This document shows positions 7,680-15,347 of a DNA stretch of 19,655 nt, one piece after another. A program made the position numbers and the translations under genes. Below the pieces are notes generated by a model that was given only the letters and a program-made list of their open reading frames with translations, made no database searches and was not told the origin of the DNA. The stretch covers positions 1 to 19,655 of the forward strand of contig JAFDCW010000011.1 of assembly GCA_019312705.1 (NCBI GenBank). The letters are read 5' to 3'. Source of the stretch: Deltaproteobacteria bacterium. Lineage in GTDB: Bacteria; Myxococcota; Polyangia; Polyangiales; B10-G4. Numbering within the stretch: the first letter of the stretch is position 1; the number at the start of each line of letters is the position of its first letter.

Positions 7680-8857
7680 TCGGGGCTGCCGGTGACGGGC
7701 AGGGGCCTCACTACGCCCGTCGCATCGACGCGCAGCGCACGCACCCCCCTGCTCGTGCGCAGGACGACGACCGCGGCCCCCCCGCGGGCATAGAGGGCCC
7801 GGGACAGCACTGGGAAATCGCCATCCGGCGGGACGTCGAGGTCTGGAGCGTCGTCGATCGCTGTAACCGGTGCCATGCGCATGCGAGTGCCATCTTCCCC
7901 CGCGGACAGCAGCAGTACCTGCCCGGCGATGCACGCGACGACCGGATCCGTGCCCGTCCGGGGGAGTCGGTTTTGCATCGTCTCGCAGCCTTCCCGGGTG
8001 CATACGACTTGCTCAACGACGAGGATTGGGTTCTCGCCCTCGACGGCGGCTTCGAGCCAGGTGAGTCGCGCCTCGTCGGGACGGCATGCGAGGTGGTAAG
8101 CGTAGACGTGGGTCTCGACGAGCATGGCGTCGCTCCCCGCGGATGCATCGATGAAAGCGACCGCGGTCTGTCGCACGCCGTGTACGAGGTTGCCATCGAC
8201 GGCGACGACGCGGGTGTCGCCGGCCTCGCAGACGTGGATCGCCTCCGGCTCTTCGGGCATTGGGGTCACGGCGTGGTTGCCCGACGTGCCCGTGACGACG
8301 AGCTCGCCTCCGGGCCCGATTTGGTAGCTGGCGTCCCCGAGGGGCCGGGCATCCGCGACGCTGCCCGGTGCCGGACGCGTGAGCTCCGCCGGCGTCGCGG
8401 TCCGGCATCGCGCCAGGGCGAGGGGGGCTGCGGCATTCGTTCCTCCACCGATGGTGCAGAGCGTGCCTGCGCCCTCCCGGTCGATGAGGCCCAGGTGCAG
8501 GACCGAGCTCTCGAACGCGTCGAGGTCCCGGGCTACGTACCCCGCCGGTGCGAGGAGCGTGCCCCCGGCGGCAGGTGACGTCGCCGGGGCCGAGTCGTCG
8601 ACGTGGCTCTGGGTCTCCGTGGAGTCCGCGGAGGAGGAGGCCGAAGGGGCCGGCGTCTCGTTCCCCCGCTCTGCCAGAAATACGACCAGGAGGAGTAGCG
8701 CCGCCCCGGCGAGGGGCCCTCCGACGAGCAATACTCGGGTTCCGTTTGGTAGTTCGCCCTGCACCGGGCGACCATCCACCGCCCTCGGCCACGAGGCAAG
8801 CTGTTGCGCGCACAGGCCTCGCGCACCATCCTCGGGTCCCTCCCCCAAGGCCCCCAT
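7667..8857 (-). CDS. Unrecognised single-pass membrane protein with extracytoplasmic domain
   Basis: 396 residues from ATG 8857, which has GGGGGA (minus strand, 8863-8868) at 5-nt spacing; an in-frame ATG at 8872 and a GTG at 8779 are alternatives. One transmembrane helix lies at about residues 42-62 (VLLVGGPLAGAALLLLVVFL), with a short N-terminal part inside. A Ser/Thr/Ala/Pro-rich linker (65-100) follows, then an extracytoplasmic domain with several short beta-like segments (ELVVTG, DTRVVAVDGNLVHG, AVVVLRTSRGVRALRVDA) and scattered cysteines, compatible with a beta-propeller or sandwich but with no family I recognise. It sits 45 bp downstream of the Cys-rich lipoprotein's start region on the same strand, so it may lie in one transcript with it. 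Function unknown. Confidence 0.65.
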   Translation of the reverse strand: MGALGEGPEDGARGLCAQQLASWPRAVDGRPVQGELPNGTRVLLVGGPLAGAALLLLVVFLAERGNETPAPSASSSADSTETQSHVDDSAPATSPAAGGTLLAPAGYVARDLDAFESSVLHLGLIDREGAGTLCTIGGGTNAAAPLALARCRTATPAELTRPAPGSVADARPLGDASYQIGPGGELVVTGTSGNHAVTPMPEEPEAIHVCEAGDTRVVAVDGNLVHGVRQTAVAFIDASAGSDAMLVETHVYAYHLACRPDEARLTWLEAAVEGENPILVVEQVVCTREGCETMQNRLPRTGTDPVVACIAGQVLLLSAGEDGTRMRMAPVTAIDDAPDLDVPPDGDFPVLSRALYARGGAAVVVLRTSRGVRALRVDATGVVRPLPVTGSPEPGL

Positions 8858-8858
8858 G
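8855..8858. promoter_or_regulatory. Shared CATG holding two divergent start codons
   Basis: ATG 8856 (plus) and ATG 8857 (minus) use the same CATG. Each has a ribosome-binding sequence inside the other's reading frame: AAGG at 8847-8850 for plus and GGGGGA at 8863-8868 (minus) for minus. Promoters would then have to lie in the opposite gene's coding sequence. Confidence 0.5.
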
Positions 8859-9758
8859 AAATTCCCCCACATTGCCTACGGCACGCCCCGGAAACTCCCG
8901 AAGGCCAAGAGACTCGAGGGTCGCGTGGTCGTCTTGGACGTGGCCTTCGCTTCCGAGGCCGGCGGCGTCAGCTTCGACAAGGTCACGCGTAAGTTCATCG
9001 ACGGCCTCGGAGACCGCCTCGCGATGTGGGTCGACCACCACGACCACGCCCTGCACCGGGAGTACGATTCCGACCCGCGCTTTGTCCTCGCCACCAAGGC
9101 CCAGCACGGGGCGTGCCCCGAGATGATCACCCCGGCCCTCGTCGAACGCGCTGGACCCATCGACACCATCTGCTGTCATATCGACTTCGACGGACTCTGC
9201 TCCGCGGCCAAGTGGATTCGCGGCGGCGAAGAGCCGTATGCCGGCGCCGATGCCGACGCCCGGGCCATCGACACGCGCACCGGCACGCCGTCGGAGATCG
9301 CCGCGACGGTCGATCGCGCCCTCAGAGCCCGGCATCGCGACGACGGGCTCAAAGGCATCATCATCCGATTCCTCGTGACCGGCGCGGAAGATCCGGGGAT
9401 CTACGCGGAGATCCAAAAGGCCGCCGAGGGGCTGAAGCGCATGGAGGCCGAGTCCCGGCGCCTCGCCGGCGAGTATCGCTTCGTCGGGGACGTGGCGGTC
9501 GTCGACGCTCGGGACCGTAAGGGTCCCTACGACAAGACCCTGCTTCTGCTCATCGGCCAGGAGCGAGCGCCCATCTCCGTCGTCTACGACGAGAGCGCGG
9601 TCACCGCGGCGGCGCAGTTCGACAGCGGGATCGACCTGCTCGCGATCCTCGGTTTGTCCGGCGGCATGCCGACGCGGGTCAGCGTCGCCCCCAAAGAGCT
9701 CGAGGCGACCCTCGAGGCGCTCCAGAACCGGGCGAAGAGCGACCCTAAGGGCAGGTGA
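8856..9758 (+). CDS. DHH-phosphoesterase-like protein with permuted motif order
   Basis: 300 residues; the reading frame is open upstream to 8379, but ATG 8856 with AAGG before it is the likely start. Residues near 24-31 (VVVLDVAF, Asp28), 58-64 (MWVDHHDH, Asp60-His61-His62) and 107-116 (CHIDFDGLCSA, His108, Asp110, Asp112) look like the metal-binding motifs of the DHH superfamily, with further Asp at 132/134/139. In canonical DHH enzymes the HxDxDG motif comes first and the DHH motif later; here DHH precedes HIDFDG. A C-terminal segment with LLAILGLSGGMPTRVSVAP could be a counterpart of the DHHA1-type substrate-binding domain. Such enzymes cleave phosphodiester or pyrophosphate bonds in small nucleotides or DNA. 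Substrate unknown; family level moderate because of the order. Confidence 0.6.
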   Translation: MKFPHIAYGTPRKLPKAKRLEGRVVVLDVAFASEAGGVSFDKVTRKFIDGLGDRLAMWVDHHDHALHREYDSDPRFVLATKAQHGACPEMITPALVERAGPIDTICCHIDFDGLCSAAKWIRGGEEPYAGADADARAIDTRTGTPSEIAATVDRALRARHRDDGLKGIIIRFLVTGAEDPGIYAEIQKAAEGLKRMEAESRRLAGEYRFVGDVAVVDARDRKGPYDKTLLLLIGQERAPISVVYDESAVTAAAQFDSGIDLLAILGLSGGMPTRVSVAPKELEATLEALQNRAKSDPKGR

Positions 9759-10194
9759 CGGCGCAGGTGCCGAACCCGAAACCGAGGTCACAGCACATCT
9801 CACCGGCGGGGCACGGGACCGTTCCCGGGATGCAAACGCCGCCGTCTCCTAGGGGCAGGCCGCCGTCGAGGGACGGCAAGCCCGAGTCGGTTGGAGCGGT
9901 GCCCGAATCCACGGCGGGCGTACCGGAGTCGGGACGGCCCGAGTCGACCGGCGTCCCAGAGTCTATCGGCCGCCCCGAGTCGACGGGCGTAGCCGAGTCT
10001 CGGGCGGCGCCCGAGTCGAAGGGCGCCCCCGAATCGGGAAACGTCATTCCGCCGTCGTCGCCGGCATCCGACGGGGGCAGGCCCGAGTCGGGCGCGCCCC
10101 CCCGCCGGCTATTGGTGCAGGCGATCAGCAGCGACGATGCGAGGGCCAGAAGGAGAAGACTGCGAAGGAGCTGGCACGGCATGGGCATCAGCAT
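9745..10194 (-). CDS. Small lipoprotein with DSGxP stalk and one six-cysteine module
   Basis: 149 residues from ATG 10194; in-frame ATG at 10188 and 10182 are alternatives and none has a clear Shine-Dalgarno. Signal peptide with a long Leu-rich core and lipobox LLIAC, Cys26. Residues about 54-105 are a DSG(T/R)P repeat stalk with a mostly 18-bp DNA period. The last 30 residues hold one Cys module: Cys121, 128, 134, 135, 144, 148, spacing C-x6-C-x5-CC-x8-C-x3-C. This is the same plan as the three-copy lipoprotein at 6968-7621. It converges with the DHH-like gene with a 14-nt overlap at the 3' ends. Likely an outer-membrane surface protein; function unknown. Confidence 0.8.
   Translation of the reverse strand: MLMPMPCQLLRSLLLLALASSLLIACTNSRRGGAPDSGLPPSDAGDDGGMTFPDSGAPFDSGAARDSATPVDSGRPIDSGTPVDSGRPDSGTPAVDSGTAPTDSGLPSLDGGLPLGDGGVCIPGTVPCPAGEMCCDLGFGFGTCAVTCP
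9880..10035 (-). repeat. Degenerate 18-bp repeats coding DSGxPx stalk
   Basis: Residues 54-105 repeat DSG with period six, in variants such as DSGAPF, DSGAAR, DSATPV, DSGRPI and DSGTPV. The copies are older and more diverged than those of the other lipoprotein. Confidence 0.8.
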
Positions 10195-10199
10195 AGATG

Positions 10200-10205
10200 A
10201 TTCTG
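10200..10205 (-). promoter_or_regulatory. -10-like CAGAAT 5 nt before the lipoprotein ATG
   Basis: Minus-strand CAGAAT ends 5 nt before ATG 10194 and no ribosome binding site is visible. It could give a leaderless or near-leaderless transcript. Confidence 0.25.
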
Positions 10206-10241
10206 GGGCCTCGCGAGAGGGGAGCCGTCGAGTGACTCACC

Positions 10242-10271
10242 TTGCAGCAAGCGCCAGGCTTCTACTACCAT
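10242..10271 (+). promoter_or_regulatory. Candidate promoter for adenosine deaminase, possible leaderless start
   Basis: TTGCAG (10242-10247) and TACCAT (10266-10271), 18 bp apart. The -10 ends 6 nt before ATG 10278, where a leaderless mRNA would begin; no Shine-Dalgarno is present. Confidence 0.35.
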
Positions 10272-10277
10272 TCCTCG

Positions 10278-11408
10278 ATGACGCTCTCGCTTTCGCTCTT
10301 CGAGCAACTCCCCAAGACCGATCTTCACGTTCACCTCGACGGTTCGCTCCGCCTCTCGACCATTCTCGAGCTCGCCGAGCAAGACGGCATCGAGCTCCCG
10401 GGGAAGGACGCCGACGGCCTCTCCCGGCTCATGCACCTGGGTGAAAACACCGGGTCCCTCGTCGAGTACCTGAAGGCCTTCGACGTCACCCTCCGGGTGA
10501 TGCAGTCCGAGGATTCGCTCCGGCGCATCGCCTACGAGCTCGCCGAGGACGCCGCGAAGGAGAACGTGCGCTACATGGAGGTCCGCTACGCGCCGATGCT
10601 CCATACACGCGAGGGCTTGCGTCTCACCCAGGTCGTCGAGGCGGTCCTCGAGGGGCTCAACGACGGCCAGGAAGAGTTCGGGATCCACTCGAACATCATC
10701 ATCTGCGGCATCCGAAACATCTCGCCTGAGTCCTCCCTCGAGATGGCGCAACTCGCGGTGGCGTACAAGGGCCGTGGCGTCGTCGCCTTCGACCTCGCGG
10801 GCGCCGAGTACGACCACCCGGCCAAGAACCACATCGAGTCGTTCCAGCTGGTCCGGGACAACAACATCAACGTGACCATCCACGCCGGCGAGGCGTATGG
10901 CCCCGAGTCGATCCACCAGGCCATTCACGACTGCGGTGCGCACCGGATCGGTCACGGGTGTCGCCTCCGCGAAGATGGCGGGCTCCTGCACTACATGAAC
11001 GACCACCGCATCGCCCTCGAGTGCTGCCCCAGCTCGAACGTGCAGACCGGCGCGGTCCGGGACCTCGCGAGTCACCCCCTCAAGCTCTATCACGACCTCG
11101 GTTTGCGGGTGACGATCAACACCGACAACCGCCTCATCACCGACACTTCGGTCTCCCGGGAGTTGTGGCTCTGCCATACGCAGATGGGCCTCGGCATGCC
11201 GGACATCAAGCGCATCATCACCAACGGTTTCAAGTCGGCGTTCATGCCCTTCCACCAGAAGCAGTCGCTGCTCAGGCGGATCACGTCAGAGCTGAAGGGC
11301 TTCGACGAGAATGGGGTGAAGGTCGCGACGGTCGAGTCGGGCTCCAAGAAGTCCAAGGCATCCAAGGCCTCCAAAGCATCGGGATCGGCCGACGCGCCGT
11401 CGACGTGA
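10278..11408 (+). CDS. add: Adenosine deaminase
   Basis: 376 residues from ATG 10278, chosen because the first motif follows within 20 residues, as in the family; an upstream in-frame TTG at 10242 would add 12 residues. It converts adenosine to inosine (or a related purine nucleoside) in purine salvage, with one zinc. Zinc and catalytic residues are present: His17 and His19 (TDLHVHLDGS), His202 and Glu205 (TIHAGEAYG), His226 (HRIGHGC) and Asp283 (TINTDNRL). The classic double Asp at the last motif is Asp-Asn here, a variant I recall from many bacterial ADA sequences, so activity is likely kept. The Lys/Ser/Ala-rich tail holds a 9-bp repeat. GTGA couples it to the TatD-family gene. Confidence 0.92.
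   Translation: MTLSLSLFEQLPKTDLHVHLDGSLRLSTILELAEQDGIELPGKDADGLSRLMHLGENTGSLVEYLKAFDVTLRVMQSEDSLRRIAYELAEDAAKENVRYMEVRYAPMLHTREGLRLTQVVEAVLEGLNDGQEEFGIHSNIIICGIRNISPESSLEMAQLAVAYKGRGVVAFDLAGAEYDHPAKNHIESFQLVRDNNINVTIHAGEAYGPESIHQAIHDCGAHRIGHGCRLREDGGLLHYMNDHRIALECCPSSNVQTGAVRDLASHPLKLYHDLGLRVTINTDNRLITDTSVSRELWLCHTQMGLGMPDIKRIITNGFKSAFMPFHQKQSLLRRITSELKGFDENGVKVATVESGSKKSKASKASKASGSADAPST
11343..11378 (+). repeat. Four 9-bp units coding SKK-SKA-SKA-SKA
   Basis: TCCAAGAAG, TCCAAGGCA, TCCAAGGCC, TCCAAAGCA, in frame near the C-terminus of adenosine deaminase. Confidence 0.9.
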
Positions 11409-12205
11409 CGGCGACGCCAGCGCTCTTCGACAGCCACTGTCACCTAGACTTCGTCGCCTTCGACGCGGACCGCGATCTCGTCCTCGACCGGGCCCGGGCC
11501 GCGGGCGTCGTTGGCATGGTCGTCGCCGCGGTGCACCCGCGCGATTGGGCCCGAGCCGGAGCTCTCGCGGCCGCCCACGACGACGTGTTCGCCGCCGTCG
11601 GGGTGCATCCCGAGGTTCTGCCAGGTCTCACCGCAGCCTCTCTCGGAGATGCCCTCGGGGCCCTCGTCGCCGAAGCCGGCGTTCATCGCGCGGTCGCCAT
11701 TGGGGAAACCGGGTTCGACTCTCGAGTCACCTCTGAGGGGGTCAGCCTCGAGGCCCAAGGGCGAGCGGTCGATGCCCATCGGCATGCGGCGCGGGCTCTC
11801 GGGCTCCCCGTCATCCTGCACATCGTCGGCGCCCATGGCCCAGCCCTCGAGCACCTCGAGCGAGGTGGGCCCTTCCCCCACGGCGGCGTCGTGCACAGCT
11901 ACAGCGGCTCGGCGGAGCTCGTGGACCGCTACGTTGCTCTCAACCTCCATCTCGGGTTTGCCGGGGCGGTTGTGCGACCGAAAGCTCGGAAGCCTCGGGC
12001 CGCGGCAGCCCGGGTACCCGCAGGCCGGCTCCTGGTGGAGACGGACGCCCCCGATCAACCGCTATCCGGGGCGGTCTCGACCAGGAACGAACCATCGGCC
12101 GTGGCCAGGGTGGCCGAGGCCGTCGCCGCAGCCCGGGGGGAGGCGTTCGAAACCGTGGCCCGGTTCACGACCGAGAACGCCCGGGTGTTGTATCGTCTCC
12201 CCTGA
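11405..12205 (+). CDS. tatD: TatD-family metal-dependent hydrolase (DNase)
   Basis: 266 residues from GTG 11405, overlapping the ADA stop by 4 nt (GTGA); the open frame continues upstream only as a shadow of ADA. TatD motifs in order: FDSHCHLDF (His11, His13 metal ligands), VGVHPEVL, AIGETGFDS (Glu), LPVILHIVGAH (His), VVHSYSG (His), ETDAPDQPLSG (Asp) and NEPSAV near the end, as in the family's RNEP region. TatD proteins are two-metal exonucleases or deoxyribonucleases, and several have been linked to repair and DNA quality control; the exact substrate is not predictable. Normal size. In the same apparent operon as adenosine deaminase, which may mean joint nucleic-acid and purine turnover, though such pairings are often only positional. 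Confidence 0.85.
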   Translation: MTATPALFDSHCHLDFVAFDADRDLVLDRARAAGVVGMVVAAVHPRDWARAGALAAAHDDVFAAVGVHPEVLPGLTAASLGDALGALVAEAGVHRAVAIGETGFDSRVTSEGVSLEAQGRAVDAHRHAARALGLPVILHIVGAHGPALEHLERGGPFPHGGVVHSYSGSAELVDRYVALNLHLGFAGAVVRPKARKPRAAAARVPAGRLLVETDAPDQPLSGAVSTRNEPSAVARVAEAVAAARGEAFETVARFTTENARVLYRLP

Positions 12206-12206
12206 C

Positions 12207-12845
12207 GTGCCCCTCCACGGTTTCCATCCCGAGCTCCTCGCATTGCCAGCGCGCCTCGTCGGCGAGCGCGTCGTCATCACGCCTTTCCGCCGGGGGGACG
12301 GGCCGGCGATCTACGAGGCCGTCGACGAGGATCGAAACCACCTCTACCCCTGGCTCCCGTGGGTCGACCACCACGCCAACTCGGATGACAGCGAGGCCTT
12401 CGCCCGGCGCGCCGCCGGCATGTGGCTCACCCGCGAGGACCTCATCGTGGCCCTCCGGGGCCACGACGGGCGCATCCTCGGCGGTAGCGGCCTGCATCGC
12501 ATCGATTGGGAACGGCGCGCTTTCGAGATTGGGTATTGGTTGCGCAAGAGCGCGACCGGCCGCGGCATCGCCATCGAGGCCGTGCAGCTCTTGACCGCCG
12601 TCTGTTTCGGCCGCCTCGAGGGCAGCCGCGTCGAGATCCGTTGCGACCCCGACAATCGTCCGAGCGCCGCCATTCCGGAGCGCCTGGGCTTCATACGCGA
12701 AGCGCATTTTCACAATCAGACGAAGGCCCCCGATGGTGAACTCCGCGACACCCTCGTCTACGCTCTCACTCCGGTGAGCTTCTCCGACCTGCCCTGGGCT
12801 CCCCGGGCCCTCTCCGCCGTCGATGCGGCCGACGTCGACGGTTGA
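12207..12845 (+). CDS. GNAT-family N-acetyltransferase (RimJ/RimL-like)
   Basis: 212 residues from GTG 12207, one base after the TatD-family stop; a later start near the first strand is possible. Layout fits RimJ/RimL-type GNATs: LVGERVVITPFRRGDGPAIYEAV at the N-terminus, a DEDRNHLYPWLPWV segment, GGSGLHRIDWERRAFEIGYW strands, the acetyl-CoA pyrophosphate-binding signature SATGRGIAIEAV, then EIRCDPDNRPSAAIPERLGF, the usual 'N..S...ALGF' closing region. It transfers acetyl from acetyl-CoA to an amine; the acceptor may be a ribosomal protein N-terminus, an antibiotic or a small amine and cannot be decided. Tightly packed before the AI-2E gene. Confidence 0.85.
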   Translation: MPLHGFHPELLALPARLVGERVVITPFRRGDGPAIYEAVDEDRNHLYPWLPWVDHHANSDDSEAFARRAAGMWLTREDLIVALRGHDGRILGGSGLHRIDWERRAFEIGYWLRKSATGRGIAIEAVQLLTAVCFGRLEGSRVEIRCDPDNRPSAAIPERLGFIREAHFHNQTKAPDGELRDTLVYALTPVSFSDLPWAPRALSAVDAADVDG

Positions 12846-12852
12846 CCTTCTG

Positions 12853-13950
12853 ATGGACGGACGAAGAGAAACGAGAGTCGTTCCGCTGCTCGCGGCCCTG
12901 GTCGTGGTGGGTGCTGGCATCAAGTTCGCCGCGCCGCTCCTCGTCCCTCTGCTGCTCGCTACGTTTCTCACCATCGTGACCGCTCCCCTGGTCCTCGGCC
13001 TGGAGAAGCGGGGCGTGCCGGCGTCCATCGCCGTCATCCTGGCTCTGCTCATCGACGCGGCGGGCCTCACGATCATCGGTCTTGCGGTGAGTGAAAGCCT
13101 GGCGGGTTTTTCGCTGCGCCTCGCGGACTACGAGGCGCTCTTCGCGATCTGGCTCACCAGCACGACCGAGTGGCTCGAGGCATACAGCGTCGGCTCGGAC
13201 CAGGTGAGGGAGGTCATCTCGCCGGGCACCGTCATGGACACCGTCGCCAGCCTCTTGAAGAACATCGCCGGCATGCTCTCGAACCTGATGCTGGTGCTGG
13301 TCATCGTGGTGTTCATGCTCTTCGAGACCCTCGGGCTCCGGGATAAACTGCTCCGGGTCATCGCGGACCCGGCGCGCCTCGACCGCCTCGCCCGGGGCGC
13401 CCGTAGGGTAAACAAATATCTCGCCGTGAAGACCGCGACGAGCTCCGCCACCGGCTTGCTCTGCGGCTCCCTCTGCGTGGTCGTCGGCGTCGACTTCCCG
13501 ATGCTGTGGGGGCTGCTCGCCTTTCTGCTGAACTTCATCCCGACGATCGGCAGCATCATCGCGGCCGTCCCCCCGGTGCTCCTGGCCCTCGTCCTCCTCG
13601 GCCCCGGTGAGGCCCTCGCGACGGCGCTCGGTTACCTCGCGGTGAACTTCATCATCGGCAACTTGCTCGAGCCCCGCATTCTCGGCCGCGCCCTCGGCCT
13701 CTCCCCCCTCGTGGTGTTTCTTTCCATGGTCCTGTGGGGCTGGCTCCTCGGTCCGGTTGGGGCCTTGCTCGCGGTCCCCCTCACCATGGGCGTGCGCATC
13801 GCCCTCAACGACAGCCAAGAGTTTCGCTGGGTCGCGGTGCTGCTCGGTCCCGCCGGCGAAGCCCGAGCCGAAACTCTCCAAGAGTCCCAAGAGTCACGAG
13901 AGTCACGACAGTCGCAAGCGCCACCACCGGCTGACGCTCCCGAGAGTTGA
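12853..13950 (+). CDS. AI-2E family transporter
   Basis: 365 residues from ATG 12853 (an ATG at 12823 would add ten residues and overlap the GNAT gene by 23 nt). Neither has a clear ribosome binding site. Multiple transmembrane segments: residues about 9-26, 29-45, 55-75, a pair in the middle including MLVLVIVVFMLF, and several near the C-terminus. The family signature is near the end: NFIPTIGSIIAAVPPVLLAL, a long loop, NFIIGNLLEPRILGRALGLS, then LVVFLSMVLWGWLLGPVGAL. Members include the AI-2 exporter TqsA and several transporters of other solutes, so export of AI-2 is not implied. The C-terminal tail carries a 9-bp QES/RES repeat. It ends 11 bp before the convergent APC-permease stop. Confidence 0.85.
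   Translation: MDGRRETRVVPLLAALVVVGAGIKFAAPLLVPLLLATFLTIVTAPLVLGLEKRGVPASIAVILALLIDAAGLTIIGLAVSESLAGFSLRLADYEALFAIWLTSTTEWLEAYSVGSDQVREVISPGTVMDTVASLLKNIAGMLSNLMLVLVIVVFMLFETLGLRDKLLRVIADPARLDRLARGARRVNKYLAVKTATSSATGLLCGSLCVVVGVDFPMLWGLLAFLLNFIPTIGSIIAAVPPVLLALVLLGPGEALATALGYLAVNFIIGNLLEPRILGRALGLSPLVVFLSMVLWGWLLGPVGALLAVPLTMGVRIALNDSQEFRWVAVLLGPAGEARAETLQESQESRESRQSQAPPPADAPES
13879..13914 (+). repeat. Four 9-bp units coding QES-QES-RES-RQS
   Basis: CAAGAGTCC, CAAGAGTCA, CGAGAGTCA, CGACAGTCG in frame in the C-terminal tail of the AI-2E-family gene. Confidence 0.85.
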
Positions 13951-13961
13951 CGCGCCCGCCC

Positions 13962-15275
13962 TCATCGACGCCGACCAAAGGCATAGAGCGCCAGTCCCAC
14001 GATGAGCAGGGAACCGGCGCGCAGGTACGCTCCGGGGGAGAACTGGGCGACGAGGTAACCGTCGATGGCCATGCCGACGATCGGCACGAGCAATGGAACT
14101 TCGAAGCCGGATTTCGCCGGGTCGTCGCTGGGCACGCCTTTGAGCCGCGCTACGAAGAGGGCCAAACACACGGCGAAGAAGACCATGAGGATGATGATGT
14201 TCGTCGCCTCGGCGAGGACCGAGAGCACGCCGGTGACCGACGTGCCGGCGGCGAGGACCAAGACCGCGATCACTCCGGCGGTTGGCGTTTTTCGTCTCGA
14301 GTGAAGCCGACCGAAGACGGGCGAGATCCATCCCTGGCGGCTCATCCCCCACAAGATGCGTGAGGCCATGATCATGTTGAAGAGCGCGGTATTGGTCACC
14401 GCGAAGAGGGCGACCACCGCGAGCACCCAGACCGGAACGCCGGGGAGCACCTTCTCCCATACCCGGGCGAGGGGCACTTCACTCTCGACGAGCTCAGCCA
14501 CCGGAACCGCGCTCACCACCGTCACACCGACGGCGATGTAGATCACCGTCGCGACCGCCATGGCCCCGAGAATGGCCCGGGGCATGGCGCGCTCCGGGTG
14601 CTTCACCTCCTCGGCGACGTTGCACATGTCTTCGAAGCCCACGTAGGCGTAGAAAGCGAGGGCAGAAGCCGACAGCAGGGCGGCGAAACCACCGGTCGGG
14701 AGGGCGTCGGTGTCCGGCCCCACGGGGCCGACCGACAAGAGATCGACGCTCCCCCAGGTTGGGATTGCGGCGACGACCAGGACCACCAGGGCGCCGACCG
14801 ACAGGACGACACAGACGGTATTGACCCAGGTGGCCTCTTCGAGGCCCCGGTGATTGATCCAGCTGAGGGCCCCGAGGAACGCGATGGCCAACACCGGTGA
14901 CGCGGCCGCCGGCAGAGGGACGAGTTCGAGGAAGTACCGGGTGAAGCCGTGGCTCACTGCAGCCGTCGACGCGACCCCGCTGGCAAGGACGAGATAGCCG
15001 ACGGCAAACGAGAGCCAGGGTCGTCCGAAGGCACGATCGACGAAGACCGCCTCACCCGCCGAGCGCGGGTGGCGGCTGGTGAGCGACGCGTAGCAGAGGG
15101 CCGTGGGCAGTGCCGCCACGGCAGCCCCGGTGAATGCGAGCCACAAGCCATTGCCCACGTAACGCGCGATTTCGCCCACGAGCACGTAGATGCCCGCGCC
15201 GATAATTACCCCGACGCCGTGCAGCCCGAGGGTGGTCGCGCTGAGCCGGCGGGTGAGTACGTCCCCCTGCTCCAT
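13962..15275 (-). CDS. APC-superfamily amino-acid permease
   Basis: 437 residues from ATG 15275; the open frame extends upstream on the minus strand to 15707 but that part is the shadow of the divergent methyltransferase gene. About 12 helices. The first helix has the typical GVGVIIGAGIYVLVGEIA motif of the APC fold's discontinuous TM1, and helix 6 carries FYAYVGFEDMCNVAEEVKHP, which matches the substrate- and sodium-binding region of cationic amino-acid and YfnA-type transporters. It likely imports or exchanges an amino acid by proton or sodium coupling; the substrate is unknown. It ends convergently 11 bp from the AI-2E gene and starts 70 bp from the divergent methyltransferase-like gene, so the short gap must hold both promoters. 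Confidence 0.9.
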   Translation of the reverse strand: MEQGDVLTRRLSATTLGLHGVGVIIGAGIYVLVGEIARYVGNGLWLAFTGAAVAALPTALCYASLTSRHPRSAGEAVFVDRAFGRPWLSFAVGYLVLASGVASTAAVSHGFTRYFLELVPLPAAASPVLAIAFLGALSWINHRGLEEATWVNTVCVVLSVGALVVLVVAAIPTWGSVDLLSVGPVGPDTDALPTGGFAALLSASALAFYAYVGFEDMCNVAEEVKHPERAMPRAILGAMAVATVIYIAVGVTVVSAVPVAELVESEVPLARVWEKVLPGVPVWVLAVVALFAVTNTALFNMIMASRILWGMSRQGWISPVFGRLHSRRKTPTAGVIAVLVLAAGTSVTGVLSVLAEATNIIILMVFFAVCLALFVARLKGVPSDDPAKSGFEVPLLVPIVGMAIDGYLVAQFSPGAYLRAGSLLIVGLALYAFGRRR

Positions 15276-15341
15276 GTGCTCTAGTGTCGGCGAAGTGTGT
15301 TCGTTCGTCGAATCTCCGGCGGATTGAGAGCATGACCCGCC

Positions 15342-15347
15342 TAGAAT
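15342..15347 (+). promoter_or_regulatory. -10-like TAGAAT, possible leaderless start
   Basis: TAGAAT ends 7 nt before ATG 15355, one of the two candidate starts of the next gene, with no Shine-Dalgarno. If used, translation would begin at 15355 rather than 15346. No good -35 is seen. Confidence 0.35.

Noticed and set aside
8856..9758. Part of an anti-phage nucleotide-signalling system
   Set aside because: No cyclase, effector or defence genes are adjacent; the DHH-like motifs alone do not support it.
12766..13890. Minus-strand ORF of 374 codons
   Set aside because: Opposite the AI-2E-family gene; rich in Glu/His/Asp/Gly and without known motifs, whereas the plus strand has the membrane signature.
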